Source: Caldisericaceae bacterium (GTDB lineage: Bacteria; Calditrichota; Calditrichia; Calditrichales; Calditrichaceae). Taken from it: a stretch of DNA of 12,549 bases. The notes below the pieces were generated by a model. That model had not been told where the DNA came from. It was given only the letters and a program-made list of their open reading frames with translations, and ran no database searches. The position numbers were made by a program, and so were the translations under genes. The stretch covers positions 1 through 12,549 of the forward strand of contig JAGHBR010000266.1 of the NCBI GenBank assembly GCA_021160885.1, read 5' to 3'. Every line of letters starts with the position of its first letter. Position 1 is the stretch's first letter. Positions 1 to 7,746 of this stretch are shown in pieces.

Positions 1-2566
1 TATTCAGGCTGCGGATCAAAGCGGTGCCGTGGATTTTACGCAATACGATCTGGTGGTTGTATTTCATGCAGGTGTAGGCCGGGATGTGGAATTAGGCTAT
101 GATCCCACCCCGCAGGACATTCCTTCACTATATTTAAGCAAATCGTTTTTGCAAAATGCGCTGGGCCCCGCGTTTGATGGGGTTCCTGTGAATAATGGAC
201 AAACAAAAATTTTTAATGGCATTTTACTGCCGGAAACACAAAATCAGGAAGGCTACCAGATTGCCCTAAATGGTTTTCTGGTGTCCAACATTGGCAGTTA
301 TTTAGGGCTGTACGATTTGTTCAGTCCCGGCACACAAAAAAGCGGCATTGGCCGTTTTGGCCTGATGGACGCCGGTTTGCTAAATGCCAATGGGCTGATT
401 CCTGCCCCGCCTTCTGCCTTTTCCCGCGTATTGCTAGGTTGGGAAAAACCTGTCGATTTGATGGCGCCCGCAGACGACTTGCAAATTGCCAGATTGTTCT
501 CAGCAGAGGCTGATAGCCTGCCTGCGGTTTACCGTGTATGGTTGAATCAGGATGAGTATTATCTGATCGAATGTCGCGGCGATCCCATGGTAAACATAGA
601 TTCGTTGTATGAGGAGTTGGCTTACAATCGAGACACTTTGCCCAGCTATATGGAACTTTTGAAGACGCATTTTGCAAATCGTATTGAAATCGGTCCCAGC
701 GGCGTACTGACCAGCGTGGAGAATTACGATTGGGGGCTGCCGGGCTCGGGTATTTTAATCTGGCACATCGACGAGCGCGTGATTCGAGAAAAAGGCGCGC
801 AAAACAGAATCAACGACGATCCCGACTGGCGGGCAGTGGACCTGGAAGAAGCCGACGGCTCGCAGGACATTGGTCGGAGTTATTCTTTGCTTGATGCCGG
901 CTATGGCAAAGACCTGGGCTGGTTTGCGGATTTCTGGTTTAAGGATCGGCCGGATTACCTAAAAGATTTTGAATTGTACAAAAATGAATTTTCTTCTTAC
1001 TCCCGTCCGGCTACAATTTCGAACTGGAATCACGCTTATTCCCACATCAAGCTTTACGATTTTAGCGAGAATAAAGGCGATGTAATGTCTTTTTCTTTTG
1101 GGCGTGAAATAGTTGAAAAGCCTTTCCCGTTTAGTCTGTTTACAAACGGTCAGAAAACGCTGATTACTGACTGGCTGCTGGCCAAATATGACCGTTATAA
1201 CCATCTCTATTTTGGCCGTGATGATGGCCAGCTGGGGGTGCTGGTATTTGATCCCTCACAAAGTGAGCCAATAATTTACCCCGGAATTCGTTTCGATGGT
1301 AATTATGGCCCGATTAAATATTTAAACGCCATGGACCTTAATCAGGACGGTTTCCTGGAAAACATTGTCATTACCTATCCAGAGGTTCTGGTTATTTATC
1401 CCAATGTGCCCCCCGCTTCTTCAGCGCCCATTAGCTATCAAATCTGGCAGGCGCCGGATACGCTGGTCAGCAGACCGGTAATTAACGGTAACCAGATTTT
1501 AATCAGTTGCGCTAACGACTCACTTTACCATTTTAGCCTGGAAGGAACAGAATTAAAATTAATTGAAAGAAAAAAGGGCTTTGGCCGTTACCGGACGCTT
1601 GTTTTTAGTAAAAAATTTGACCTGCCGCTGGAACAGGAAGCGGATTACGTTGTGCAGGGAACAAACAGCGATGGTACGGATTTTCTGGTACTGGCCCGCA
1701 AAGATTTTTCCGATCAGACGGCACGTACCTTTTTCACAGAAAAAATCAACGGAAATACATACCATTACGATTTAAACGTTTTGCCCGTTGGCGGATTTGC
1801 CCTTTCGGACATGGATGGCAATGGCACGGTAGATATTGTGTTTAATACAGAGAAGCAAATATGGGCAATCAATAGCAATGGGACGCTGATTAATAATTTT
1901 CCGATTTCGGTTACTTTTGACACGCCCGATCAGTTGATTGGGACGCCCATCATTGCCGATTTGGATGGAGAAGGCCTGCCGGAAATAATTGTGGGCACGC
2001 ATAAAGGCGGCTTATTGGGCTTTGATGCCCGGGGAATGAGGTTGCCTGATTTTCCTCTTTCGCTGGGCGGCACTTTAACACTCAGTCCGGGCCTGGTTGG
2101 CTGGGATGATGATCAGCCCGTTGAACTGCTGGCCCTGAATCAGGAGGGACTGATTTGTGTGTGGCAGCTCGATCTAAACGGAGCGCCGAATTTAATCTGG
2201 CCTTTGTCGCAAAAAAATGTGCAGGGCAACGCGGCGCTTAGTCTGGAAGGGGCGGCCCCAATTAAACAGTTTACAGATTTGTTGCCGGCTGGCCGGGTAT
2301 TCAATTACCCCAATCCAAATCAGGGCAATACAACCACAATTCGTTTTTACCTTACGGAACCGGCACATGTTATGATTCGCATCTTTGATCTGGCCGGCGA
2401 GCGCGTTTTGGGTGTGGACATGCCAGGCAAAGGTCAGACTGATAATGAGTTTGTGTGGAATGTAAGCGACGTGGCGGCTGGCGTGTATTTATGTCAGGTA
2501 GAGGCCAAAGGACTGAAGAGTGGCGCCACTCAACGCAGATTGTTTAAAATAATGGTGGTGCATTAA
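1..2566 (+). CDS. M6-like pseudopeptidase with propeller repeats and T9SS sorting domain (5' partial)
   Basis: The reading frame is open from base 2, so the gene starts upstream of the window; the in-frame GTG at 29 is probably internal. Residues below are numbered from that GTG. Residues 1-250 match the immune inhibitor A-like M6 metallopeptidase fold: a YDLVVVFHAG strand, the region where M6 enzymes carry HExxHxxGxxD, the Met-turn (FGLMDAG, Met113) and a GILIWHIDE box (about 241-249). The zinc box reads SNIGSYLGLYD (86-96): both His and the catalytic Glu are replaced, while Gly93 and Asp96 remain. Asp-rich loops near 435, 592-603 and 641-656 (DLNQDG, DMDGNG, DLDGEG) resemble FG-GAP/VCBS propeller repeats that bind calcium. 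Residues about 757-845 form a T9SS type A C-terminal domain (YPNPNQG, AGVYLCQVEAKG, ending KIMVVH). I infer a secreted or surface-anchored protein without M6 catalysis, perhaps a binding protein. Family assignment is confident; the function is not. Confidence 0.88.
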   Translation, partial: IQAADQSGAVDFTQYDLVVVFHAGVGRDVELGYDPTPQDIPSLYLSKSFLQNALGPAFDGVPVNNGQTKIFNGILLPETQNQEGYQIALNGFLVSNIGSYLGLYDLFSPGTQKSGIGRFGLMDAGLLNANGLIPAPPSAFSRVLLGWEKPVDLMAPADDLQIARLFSAEADSLPAVYRVWLNQDEYYLIECRGDPMVNIDSLYEELAYNRDTLPSYMELLKTHFANRIEIGPSGVLTSVENYDWGLPGSGILIWHIDERVIREKGAQNRINDDPDWRAVDLEEADGSQDIGRSYSLLDAGYGKDLGWFADFWFKDRPDYLKDFELYKNEFSSYSRPATISNWNHAYSHIKLYDFSENKGDVMSFSFGREIVEKPFPFSLFTNGQKTLITDWLLAKYDRYNHLYFGRDDGQLGVLVFDPSQSEPIIYPGIRFDGNYGPIKYLNAMDLNQDGFLENIVITYPEVLVIYPNVPPASSAPISYQIWQAPDTLVSRPVINGNQILISCANDSLYHFSLEGTELKLIERKKGFGRYRTLVFSKKFDLPLEQEADYVVQGTNSDGTDFLVLARKDFSDQTARTFFTEKINGNTYHYDLNVLPVGGFALSDMDGNGTVDIVFNTEKQIWAINSNGTLINNFPISVTFDTPDQLIGTPIIADLDGEGLPEIIVGTHKGGLLGFDARGMRLPDFPLSLGGTLTLSPGLVGWDDDQPVELLALNQEGLICVWQLDLNGAPNLIWPLSQKNVQGNAALSLEGAAPIKQFTDLLPAGRVFNYPNPNQGNTTTIRFYLTEPAHVMIRIFDLAGERVLGVDMPGKGQTDNEFVWNVSDVAAGVYLCQVEAKGLKSGATQRRLFKIMVVH

Positions 2567-2688
2567 ACTTTGTGTGTGAGCGCTGAATAAGAGAGAAAGA
2601 ACAGAAAGATGATGGCTCTGGCTTAAGCCCAAAGCTACTGATTTCTAGTTAGATTAAAGAGAAGGGTTGTTCTTAACCATTCTGCAAT

Positions 2689-2695
2689 GGAAAGG
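2689..2695 (+). promoter_or_regulatory. Ribosome binding site deciding the start at 2702
   Basis: GGAAAGG lies 6 nt before the ATG at 2702. The in-frame ATG at 2687 overlaps this purine run and has no comparable Shine-Dalgarno sequence at the right distance; GAAGGG near 2661-2666 is about 20 nt away. I therefore prefer 2702, which also leaves a compact signal peptide. Confidence 0.5.
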
Positions 2696-2701
2696 TCTTT
2701 A

Positions 2702-5700
2702 ATGTTAAAAATGAAATGGAAACTTTTTACTTTAATCTTATTGCTTTTGGGAATTAATCTATCCAGCGGACAATTTATCGATTACAATCATCCCGAATTA
2801 CGCTGGAAAACATTTGAAACCGAACATTTTGTGGTGCATTTCCATCAAGGCACGCAACGCACCGCTTTGCTGGTAGGTAAAATTGCCGAAGAAATTTATC
2901 CACATGTAACCGGGCTTTACAACTACCGGCCCAAAGAAAAAATTCATTTCATTATTAAAGATACAGATGATTACTCCAACGGCGGCGCCTTCTTTTTTGA
3001 CAACAAAATAGAAATCTGGGCTTCTAATTTAGATTACATCATGCGCGGCACCAAAAACTGGCTGCGCGATGTGGTAACCCACGAGTTTACGCACATGATT
3101 TCCATTCAAAAAATGATTAAAACCAACTTGCTTTTCCCCTATGGTTTTTTTCAGGTATTTGGTTACGAAAAAGAACGGCGCAAGGATGTGGTACGCGGTT
3201 TTCCCAATGTACTGGTCAGTTATCCATTGAGCTCTATTAATTTACCGGTCTGGTTTGCCGAAGGAACAGCCCAGCACCAGGCGCCGGGTGCGCGTTACGA
3301 CTACCGTGATCCCAATCGTGAAATGATTATTCGGGATCGTATTTTGCATGAGCAATTACTGACCTACAATTCAATGACCGTGTTTGGTAAAAGCAGTCAT
3401 GGTAATGAATCGGCTTACAATTTAGGCTTTTCATTTGTTAACTACTTAGCCCGTCGATTTGGGGAACACATTCTGGAAAAAATAGCATGGAATTCTTCGC
3501 GATGGAAACACTGGACTTTTGAAGGAGCTTTAAAGGAAGCTACAGGTCTTCCAGCTAAACAATTGTACAAAGATTGGAAAGATTCACTGACAACCACTTA
3601 TTTGCAACGTACTGAAGTCATTCGCCAGAACGAAGTAAAAGGTCAGGCGTTGGAGGTTAAAGGTAGCGCCAATTTGTACCCCATTTTTTCGCCCGATGGC
3701 CAGTGGATTGCCTATGTTTCCAATGCCGGTCAGGATTATTTCAGCCTGAATCGTCTGGTGTTGTACAACCGCAAGAGTAAAGAAAAAAAGACCATCAGTC
3801 AAAATATTTCTTCTTCTTTAAGCTGGTCGCCGGATGGCCGTTATTTAATTTACGCCCGCCAGAAACGTAACAGCCATGGTTCGGCTTTTAACGATCTTTT
3901 TGTTTACGATGTGCAGGCCGAAAAAGAAATCCGGCTGACCAAAAACCTGCGCGGCCGCAATCCTGATTTTAGTCATGATGGCAAAAAGGTAGTTTTTGTT
4001 ACTGAAACCAATGGACTAAATCAGTTGAATATTTACTGGTTGCCGCAAAATTTTGATCAGAAAATAAACTGTGTTGTCTGGTTTTCCATGGAAACCGGAG
4101 AGCTGAACGTGCTTCCTAAAGATGATGGAAATGACTGGCGCAAGGTGGAGTACCGCGGTGGGAAAATTGAACAACTGTTACGCTTTGAGAACGAACGGCA
4201 GATTTACCACCCGCGCTGGATGCCGGGCGATCAGACCATCATCTTTGATACGGCCATCGAATACGGGCGTGATATTGCCCGCTACGAAGTAGAATCTAAA
4301 AAAATGGAATTTATTCTAAACAGTCGGGTTGAAGAACGCTACCCGTTTGTCAGCCCGGACGGACAGTTTCTGTACTATGCCGCAAGTCCGACCGGTATTT
4401 ACAATATTTACCGTAAAAATTTGCAAACCGGGCAAACAGAACTTTTAACCAATGTAACCGGCGGCGCGCTGATGCCGGCGGTTAATGTAGAAGGAAATCT
4501 GGTTTACGCCTGTTACGACTCGCTGGGCTATCATATTTACCAGCTTGAACAACCGAAGGCCATTGACCCGCAATTGGCTGTTTACCAGAAAAACTACCTG
4601 GCGACCATTCCCGAAAAAAACTTTGACAACAGCCTGCCGCACGATGTGCAAATTCATGATTACAAACAAACTTTTGGCAAGGTGCACATTTTGCCACGTT
4701 TAATGCTGGATTACGGCACCATTAAGCCCGGCTTCTACCTGGTTTCCGATGATATTTTAAACAAGTTCAGTTTAATTGGCGGGGCGACGGTCAACAAAGA
4801 TATGGATTACGACCTGTACGGCTATTTTCAGATGAATATCTTTAAACCCAGTGTGTTTGTTGAAGTTTTTAACACCAGCGCTAATATTGGAGATACCCTA
4901 TCTATTTCTCGCGGTGGTTATGCTTTAAAATACGACCGTGATGTGAATTTTGATCTCACAGAGGCACGGGTTGGCATGCAATATTATTTTCGTTCTAATA
5001 TTAAATTTAGTCTGGCGGGCGTCTGGCGACGTTACAATGCCAAAATTTACACCAAACCAACCTACGATCCGTACCGTCAACGCTGGGAAGAACCGTTCAC
5101 TTTCCATTACAACTATCTGAAAGGCTATGCTGTTGAATTTAAAGCAATTGCTGATATGATTAAAATGGATGTGAACAAACACATTGCTCCTTCAGGCGGA
5201 CGGTACATTTCCTTTTTCTACAGCCGGGAAATGAGCGATTTTTTGGAAGATTTTGTTTTAAGCGGTTTAGGAGTTACCGAGAAATACAAAAACTACACGT
5301 ACAATCAATTTTTAGTAGACTGGGAAGAATATTTCACCAATCCCTTCTGGAACTCTCATTCTTTTTCAGTCCGGGTGAATGCTGGTTACATTGATCGAAA
5401 AGTGGACAGTTTTTTTGATTTGTATGCTGGGGGGCTGATCGGCATGAAAGGTTATTCCTATTTCAGTATTGAAGGGCGCCATAAACTGATTTTGTCTCTG
5501 GCTTATCGTTTTCCGGTATGGCGGAATATTGATAAATTGCTGGCCCATCTCTATTTTGACAAACTGTACATGGGATTCTTTTTTGAATACGGGGACGCCT
5601 GGAATTACCTTGACAAACGCTTTTCCATTGCTAATTTTAAGAAAGATGTGGGAGTGGAATTGCGTCTTAACACGTTTTCTTATTCGTTGTTTCCGACGCG

Positions 5701-5872
5701 CTTTTTTGTTCAGGCGGCTTATCCGCTGGATGAAATTCAGAACTATGATGGCAGCCGCAAGCGCTTGATAAACTACCCGCAACAGTGGCGTTTCTATTTT
5801 GGCGCTCTGTACGATTTTGATTTGCGTGAACGTTTGCAGAGTGTGGCGCACAGGCTGCGACGGTTGTTCTGA
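2702..5872 (+). CDS. Outer-membrane fusion: gluzincin peptidase, TolB-like propeller, Omp85-like barrel
   Basis: The protein has 1056 residues from the ATG at 2702 (1061 from 2687). A signal peptide is clear: KMKWK, a Leu/Ile-rich core, then SSG before QFIDY. Residues about 25-300 form a peptidase MA-like gluzincin domain with HEFTH at 127-131 and the likely third zinc ligand in WFAEGTAQ (Glu187), so catalytic residues look intact. Residues about 323-655 carry PD40/TolB-type propeller blades (SPDGQWIAY, SPDGRYLIY, SHDGKKVVF, SPDGQFLYY). The last roughly 390 residues alternate polar and aromatic positions as in a beta-barrel. They include an AGGLIGMKGY segment (Lys916-Gly917-Tyr918) followed by LSLAYRFPVW and FFFEYGDAW, which resembles the conserved end of Omp85/BamA-type barrels (R-G-F/Y, EYRFP, DxGxxW). 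The chain ends in Phe. I infer an outer-membrane protein with a periplasmic peptidase and propeller. The substrate is unknown. A 120-nt gap separates it from the preceding gene. Confidence 0.85.
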   Translation: MLKMKWKLFTLILLLLGINLSSGQFIDYNHPELRWKTFETEHFVVHFHQGTQRTALLVGKIAEEIYPHVTGLYNYRPKEKIHFIIKDTDDYSNGGAFFFDNKIEIWASNLDYIMRGTKNWLRDVVTHEFTHMISIQKMIKTNLLFPYGFFQVFGYEKERRKDVVRGFPNVLVSYPLSSINLPVWFAEGTAQHQAPGARYDYRDPNREMIIRDRILHEQLLTYNSMTVFGKSSHGNESAYNLGFSFVNYLARRFGEHILEKIAWNSSRWKHWTFEGALKEATGLPAKQLYKDWKDSLTTTYLQRTEVIRQNEVKGQALEVKGSANLYPIFSPDGQWIAYVSNAGQDYFSLNRLVLYNRKSKEKKTISQNISSSLSWSPDGRYLIYARQKRNSHGSAFNDLFVYDVQAEKEIRLTKNLRGRNPDFSHDGKKVVFVTETNGLNQLNIYWLPQNFDQKINCVVWFSMETGELNVLPKDDGNDWRKVEYRGGKIEQLLRFENERQIYHPRWMPGDQTIIFDTAIEYGRDIARYEVESKKMEFILNSRVEERYPFVSPDGQFLYYAASPTGIYNIYRKNLQTGQTELLTNVTGGALMPAVNVEGNLVYACYDSLGYHIYQLEQPKAIDPQLAVYQKNYLATIPEKNFDNSLPHDVQIHDYKQTFGKVHILPRLMLDYGTIKPGFYLVSDDILNKFSLIGGATVNKDMDYDLYGYFQMNIFKPSVFVEVFNTSANIGDTLSISRGGYALKYDRDVNFDLTEARVGMQYYFRSNIKFSLAGVWRRYNAKIYTKPTYDPYRQRWEEPFTFHYNYLKGYAVEFKAIADMIKMDVNKHIAPSGGRYISFFYSREMSDFLEDFVLSGLGVTEKYKNYTYNQFLVDWEEYFTNPFWNSHSFSVRVNAGYIDRKVDSFFDLYAGGLIGMKGYSYFSIEGRHKLILSLAYRFPVWRNIDKLLAHLYFDKLYMGFFFEYGDAWNYLDKRFSIANFKKDVGVELRLNTFSYSLFPTRFFVQAAYPLDEIQNYDGSRKRLINYPQQWRFYFGALYDFDLRERLQSVAHRLRRLF

Positions 5873-5887
5873 GAAGAGGTGAAAAAA

Positions 5888-6060
5888 GTATAAGAGTATA
5901 AGAGTTTAAGGGTCTATGGGTATAAGGGTTTAAGGGTGGTGGCGTAAGTGTTAAGCGAAAGACTTGACCTTTAGTATCGAAGGGTACCCAATAATGCATC
6001 GTTTTTCACTGTAATCATCGCCTTTTCCTCTTATACCCTTATACTCTTACACCCTTACAC
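5888..6060. repeat. Inverted arrays of an 8-nt tandem motif (GTWTAAGR)
   Basis: Six contiguous octamers run from 5888 to 5935: gtataaga, gtataaga, gtttaagg, gtctatgg, gtataagg, gtttaagg. Four contiguous octamers of the reverse complement run from 6029 to 6060: tcttatac, ccttatac, tcttacac, ccttacac. The arms flank a 93-nt core that contains the perfect palindrome GGGTACCC (5982-5989). Aligning the right arm (reverse-complemented) with units 3-6 of the left arm gives 26 of 32 identities, and other registers give 25, so several slipped hairpins are possible in DNA or RNA. The core holds TTGACC (5964-5969) and AATAAT (5990-5995), a possible promoter but with a 20-nt spacer, longer than usual. 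This is the only gap in the window with such a structure, and no ORF is supported in it. Confidence 0.85.
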
Positions 6061-6092
6061 CTTAACTTAAAACTTAAGGAGTTGGATTAGAA

Positions 6093-7013
6093 ATGAAAAG
6101 ATTAAGTTTGATCTTTGGGATTATGCTCAGCTTTTTGCTTGGATTACAGGCTGCAGAGCCGGTAAAGTTTGCCAACGTTCAGAAAAATCAGCCCACTTTT
6201 TTTAATCATAAACAATTTGTATTGTTGCACTCTCCTTTGCCTGCCCGGGTACAGCAGAAAATTAAGGTAACGGAAAAGAAAAAATCGGGTGTAAAGGCGG
6301 CCTTTTTGTCGGCTGCCATCCCCGGCGTCGGAGAGTTTTACGCCGGTTCGTACTGGAAGGCCGCTTTGTTTGCCGCGCTGGAAATTGGCTTCTGGACGGC
6401 CAACTACATGTACAATGACAAAGGCGACAAAGAGGATGAAAAAATGCGCCGTTTTGGCGATCAGCACTGGAGTGAAACCGTTTACTGGTCACATGTGTAC
6501 CAGAAGGCAGTAGAGGAAGGAAAGTGGAACGGCGACCCGTTGTCCGGACACACAGACGATCAGGGACGTTTTGTACTTGACCAGTTAACCGATGACGTCA
6601 AACGTCAATTGTACGGTTTGCAGGATGATCTGGGCTTTACGCACACCTTGCCTTTGACTAAAACACAACAATACTACGAAATGATTTACAAGTATCTGCA
6701 TCAGTTTGGTATTGGCTGGGATGATGTGGGCACGTACTGGGGGGATCCTTACTTTTACGAAAATCCTTACAATTTAACCAAACTGACTCCTACTATTTCT
6801 AAATATCGTGACATGCGAAATCGCAGCAACAGCTATTACGACATGGCTACCACAATGGTGAGTCTTGTGCTGGTTAACCACCTGCTGAGTACGTTTGATG
6901 CCGCCTGGACGGTTAAAAAATACAACATGCGGTTAAGTCAGGCCGTGCGTTTGCAATACGACCAATGGCGTTCAACCCCGGTGATGACCTACGGTTTAAG
7001 AGTAGCCTGGTAA
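6093..7013 (+). CDS. Exported DUF5683-like protein, first of two tandem paralogues
   Basis: The protein has 306 residues. The ATG at 6093 follows AAGGAG (6076-6081) with an 11-nt gap. The N-terminus is a signal peptide (MKRLSLIFGI, hydrophobic core, LQAAE, probably cut after Ala20 or Ala21). A Lys-rich stretch leads into AFLSAAIPGVGEFYAGSYWK (about 70-89), the PG-x-G-x-x-Y pattern I associate with DUF5683-like proteins, followed by a hydrophobic segment ending near residue 106. The middle is acidic and aromatic. A second hydrophobic segment, MVSLVLVNHLLSTFDA (about 256-271), lies near the C-terminus. It resembles the next gene along its length: LPG/IPG-x-GEFYxG, a YEMIYKY/WTDIGKY block and VNHLLS/LNHLVS. 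Location is probably envelope. The molecular function is unknown to me. Confidence 0.8.
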   Translation: MKRLSLIFGIMLSFLLGLQAAEPVKFANVQKNQPTFFNHKQFVLLHSPLPARVQQKIKVTEKKKSGVKAAFLSAAIPGVGEFYAGSYWKAALFAALEIGFWTANYMYNDKGDKEDEKMRRFGDQHWSETVYWSHVYQKAVEEGKWNGDPLSGHTDDQGRFVLDQLTDDVKRQLYGLQDDLGFTHTLPLTKTQQYYEMIYKYLHQFGIGWDDVGTYWGDPYFYENPYNLTKLTPTISKYRDMRNRSNSYYDMATTMVSLVLVNHLLSTFDAAWTVKKYNMRLSQAVRLQYDQWRSTPVMTYGLRVAW

Positions 7014-7026
7014 AAAGGAAAGGCTT

Positions 7027-7743
7027 ATGTTTAAAAAGATTTTTTTGCCGTTCATTTTAATATTTGTGATTAATTCTGTGCTGCTGGCGCAGCAAACAAC
7101 AATTCCGGTTTTAAACAACTCAAAAGCCAGTCAGTTAATGGCCGGATCAACTGAACAACAGGTATCGCCGGGCAAGGCTGCTTTACTTAGTTTAATTTTG
7201 CCGGGCGCAGGGGAATTCTATCTGGGCAATCGTAAATTTTTTACTATTTTTTTAAGTAGCGAGATTATCGCCTGGTCCGCCTTGTTTGCTAATCGCTTTT
7301 TCTTTAATCATCTGGTAAGAGAGTACAAAACATACGCCCGGCAGCATGCCGGCTTTGATCCCAATGTACCTCGGGAAGACCGCTTCTGGACGGACATAGG
7401 CAAGTACGACGACATTTACGCTTTTAATGAACAGCGCGAGCGGGAGCGCTTTTTTAGCGATTTGTACGAGGTTACGCCCGAAAATTACTGGCGCTGGGAT
7501 GAGCATCAAAATCGCATTAAATACGATGCCAAACGTATTCATGCCAATGATGTAGACAACAAGCGTGTCTATTTCCAATTAGCTATTGTGCTCAACCATC
7601 TGGTCAGTGGTATTAATGCCCTGCGTCTGGCGCGCCAGCACAACAAACAGTTCGAAGAACAAAAAGTCGGCTTGCGCTTTGATGCTTACCGCGAATCGAA
7701 ATACTCGCGTTATATGGGATTCAGTTTAACGGTTCGTTTTTAA
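7027..7743 (+). CDS. Exported DUF5683-like protein, second tandem paralogue
   Basis: The protein has 238 residues and starts 13 nt after the preceding stop, with an AGGAAAGG-type site just upstream (AGG at 7021-7023). A signal peptide is evident (MFKKIFLPFI, Ile/Leu/Val core, VLLAQQ, probably cut after Ala21). It shares the family motif LSLILPGAGEFYLGNRK (about 54-70), then a hydrophobic stretch. A charged middle (RFWTDIGKYDDIY) aligns with YEMIYKYLHQF of the upstream gene. The C-terminal segment LAIVLNHLVSGINALRLARQHN keeps the N-H-L-[LV]-S core. It is about 70 residues shorter than its neighbour, mainly in the N-terminal linker and the middle. The arrangement points to an ancient tandem duplication with co-expression. 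The final residues (MGFSLTVRF) form a beta-like strand ending in Phe, a feature also seen in outer-membrane proteins; this is suggestive only. Confidence 0.78.
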   Translation: MFKKIFLPFILIFVINSVLLAQQTTIPVLNNSKASQLMAGSTEQQVSPGKAALLSLILPGAGEFYLGNRKFFTIFLSSEIIAWSALFANRFFFNHLVREYKTYARQHAGFDPNVPREDRFWTDIGKYDDIYAFNEQRERERFFSDLYEVTPENYWRWDEHQNRIKYDAKRIHANDVDNKRVYFQLAIVLNHLVSGINALRLARQHNKQFEEQKVGLRFDAYRESKYSRYMGFSLTVRF

Positions 7744-7746
7744 GAA

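Noticed and set aside
2620..2629. Palindrome GGCTTAAGCC in the 120-nt gap after the pseudopeptidase gene
   Set aside because: It is ten bases without a loop or T-run; too short to call a terminator or operator.
5366..5851. A 161-codon open frame on the minus strand inside the barrel-encoding region
   Set aside because: It is antisense to a well-supported domain. Its protein is Lys/Ile/Gln-rich without a recognisable motif, and it lies opposite the coding strand throughout.
5667..5999. Minus-strand open frame running from the barrel gene into the octamer repeat
   Set aside because: Its N-terminus is a translation of the low-complexity octamer array and the rest is antisense to the barrel gene. 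No ribosome site or family motif was seen.
5879..6009. Extension of the octamer hairpin by GTGAAAAA (5879-5886) and TTTTTCAC (6002-6009)
   Set aside because: These are complementary but lie in the wrong nesting order relative to the octamer arms, so both pairings cannot form in one simple hairpin. A/T-rich chance similarity is likely.
5872..6092. CRISPR array or telomere-like repeat
   Set aside because: The 8-nt units are contiguous with no spacers, and the inverted arrangement and degeneracy do not fit CRISPR. The TAAGGG resemblance to telomeric repeats is superficial.
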